Position numbers and translations under genes: made by a program. Below, in pieces: positions 63,179-64,000 of a stretch of DNA of 64,000 bases (its first letter is position 1; the number at the start of each line of letters is the position of its first letter). The notes under the pieces were generated by a model. That model saw only the letters and a program-made list of their open reading frames with translations. It was not told where the DNA came from and did no database searches. Source of the stretch: Actinacidiphila yeochonensis CN732 (lineage in GTDB: Bacteria; Actinomycetota; Actinomycetes; Streptomycetales; Streptomycetaceae); assembly GCF_000745345.1 (NCBI RefSeq), contig NZ_JQNR01000005.1:4588001-4652000 (forward strand), read 5' to 3'.

Positions 63179-64000
63179 TCATCCCGCGAGCGCCGCGGCC
63201 CGCACCCCCGCGCAGACCGCCGCGACGTCCGCGTCCCCGGTGACGTACGGCGGCATCGTATAGACCAGGTCCCGGAAGGGCCGCAGCCACACCCCGGCCC
63301 GCACCGCCGCGCGGGTGGCCGCGGCGATGTCCACCTCGTGGTCCAGCTGCACCACGCCGATCGCACCCAGCACCCGCACGTCCCGCACCCCGGGGCACCG
63401 GCCAGGCCCGCCAGGCCCGCCCGCAGCCCCGCCTCGATCCGGCCCACCTCCGCCGCCCAGTCCTGGCCCAGCAGCAGCTCGACGGAGGCACAGGCCACCG
63501 CCGAGGCCAGCGGGTTGCCCATGAACGTGGGCCCGTGGGCCAGCACCGGTACATCGCCGCGGGAGATGCCCCGGGCCACCTTCTCGGTGCACAGCGCCGC
63601 CGCCAGGCTGAGGTATCCGCCGGTCAGGGCCTTGCCCACGCACATCACGTCCGGCGCGATCCCGGCGTGCTCGGCCGCGAACAGCCGGCCGGTGCGCCCG
63701 AAGCCGGTGGCGATCTCGTCCAGCACCAGCAGCACGTCGTGCTCGTCGCACGCCTCCCGCAGCACCCGCAGGTACGCGGGGGAGTGGAAGCTCATCCCGC
63801 CCGCGCCCTGCACCACCGGCTCCACCACGACGGCGGCCAGCTCGTGCGCGTGCCGGGCCACCAGCTCCCGCAGGTGGTCGGCGTAGGCGGGCGACGGCTC
63901 GGCGTCGAAGCCCGGCGGGGGAGCGTCGGCGAACACCTGCCGGGCGAGCGCTCCGGACCACAGGTGGTGCATGCCGCCGTCCGGGTCGCACACCGACATC
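63179..64000 (-). CDS. bioA: adenosylmethionine-8-amino-7-oxononanoate aminotransferase, partial and frameshifted
   Basis: PLP-dependent aminotransferase that makes diaminopelargonate in biotin synthesis. Only the C-terminal part lies in the window. It shows [85 protein letters not shown] (PLP-lysine in GKALTGG) and ends [17 protein letters not shown] near the C-terminus. A one-base loss in the CCCCGGGG at 63388-63395 splits it into two frames; one extra base joins AGLAGAPG to [20 protein letters not shown]. The 5' end is outside the window. Confidence 0.88.
   Translation of the reverse strand, partial: DVGVRPGRRHAPPVVRSARPAGVRRRSPAGLRRRAVARLRRPPAGAGGPARARAGRRRGGAGGAGRGRDELPLPRVPAGAAGGVRRARRAAGAGRDRHRLRAHRPAVRGRARRDRAGRDVRGQGPDRRIPQPGGGAVHREGGPGHLPRRCTGAGPRAHVHGQPAGLGGGLCLRRAAAGPGLGGGGGPDRGGAAGGPGGPGRCPGVRDVRVLGAIGVVQLDHEVDIAAATRAAVRAGVWLRPFRDLVYTMPPYVTGDADVAAVCAGVRAAALAG

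Overview
The window reads as Streptomyces chromosome. GC content is very high, codons end mostly in G or C, GTG starts and 4-base stop/start overlaps are common, and the gene content (ECF41 sigma factor with a DoxX protein, a DUF2089 operon, SbcCD, FG-GAP and GH97 secreted proteins, a degenerate Fic/RHH pair) is typical of that genus. About 57 genes can be supported. No rRNA or tRNA gene was found.

Layout. 0.3-3.1 kb: an ADP-ribosylglycohydrolase, an ECF41 sigma factor and its likely DoxX target. 3.4-4.8 kb: a secreted FG-GAP protein. 4.8-18 kb: a complete type I-E CRISPR-Cas locus, in the order array 1 (34 repeats, transcribed leftward), cas3, casA (cas8e), casB (cse2), casC (cas7e), casD (cas5e), casE (cas6e), cas1, cas2, array 2 (9 repeats, transcribed rightward). 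18-24.3 kb: a secreted low-complexity Gly/Ala/Ser protein, an IS110-family element and a GH97 glycosidase. 25-38 kb: scattered housekeeping and transport genes (YceI, flavin reductase, TVP38, two MFS exporters, thioesterase-like, DedA, hexapeptide acyltransferase, YbaK, CoA-binding, YigZ). 38-44 kb: sbcD-sbcC and a three-gene DUF2089 operon. 44.5-64 kb: acetyltransferases, a purine permease, SDR and GntR genes, a ROK protein, purB-mug, an SGNH esterase, two CNNM/CBS membrane proteins, an RHH-Fic pair, bioD and the 3' part of bioA.

The most interesting region is the CRISPR locus. The leader-proximal (newest) spacer of array 2 is a perfect 33-base match to the cas3 gene of the same locus. casB encodes two Cse2 domains in one chain. 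casD carries a one-base frameshift that would disable Cascade if it is real. The two arrays share a 48-base leader layout, and the array 2 leader overlaps the end of the cas2 coding sequence. cas3 and casA both contain an early TTA codon, suggesting dependence on the bldA tRNA.

Caution: five genes (FG-GAP, cas5e, sbcC, a CNNM protein, bioA) are each restored by adding one base to a short C or G run. That pattern suggests base-calling errors in part of this sequence, so cas5e may be intact in the organism.
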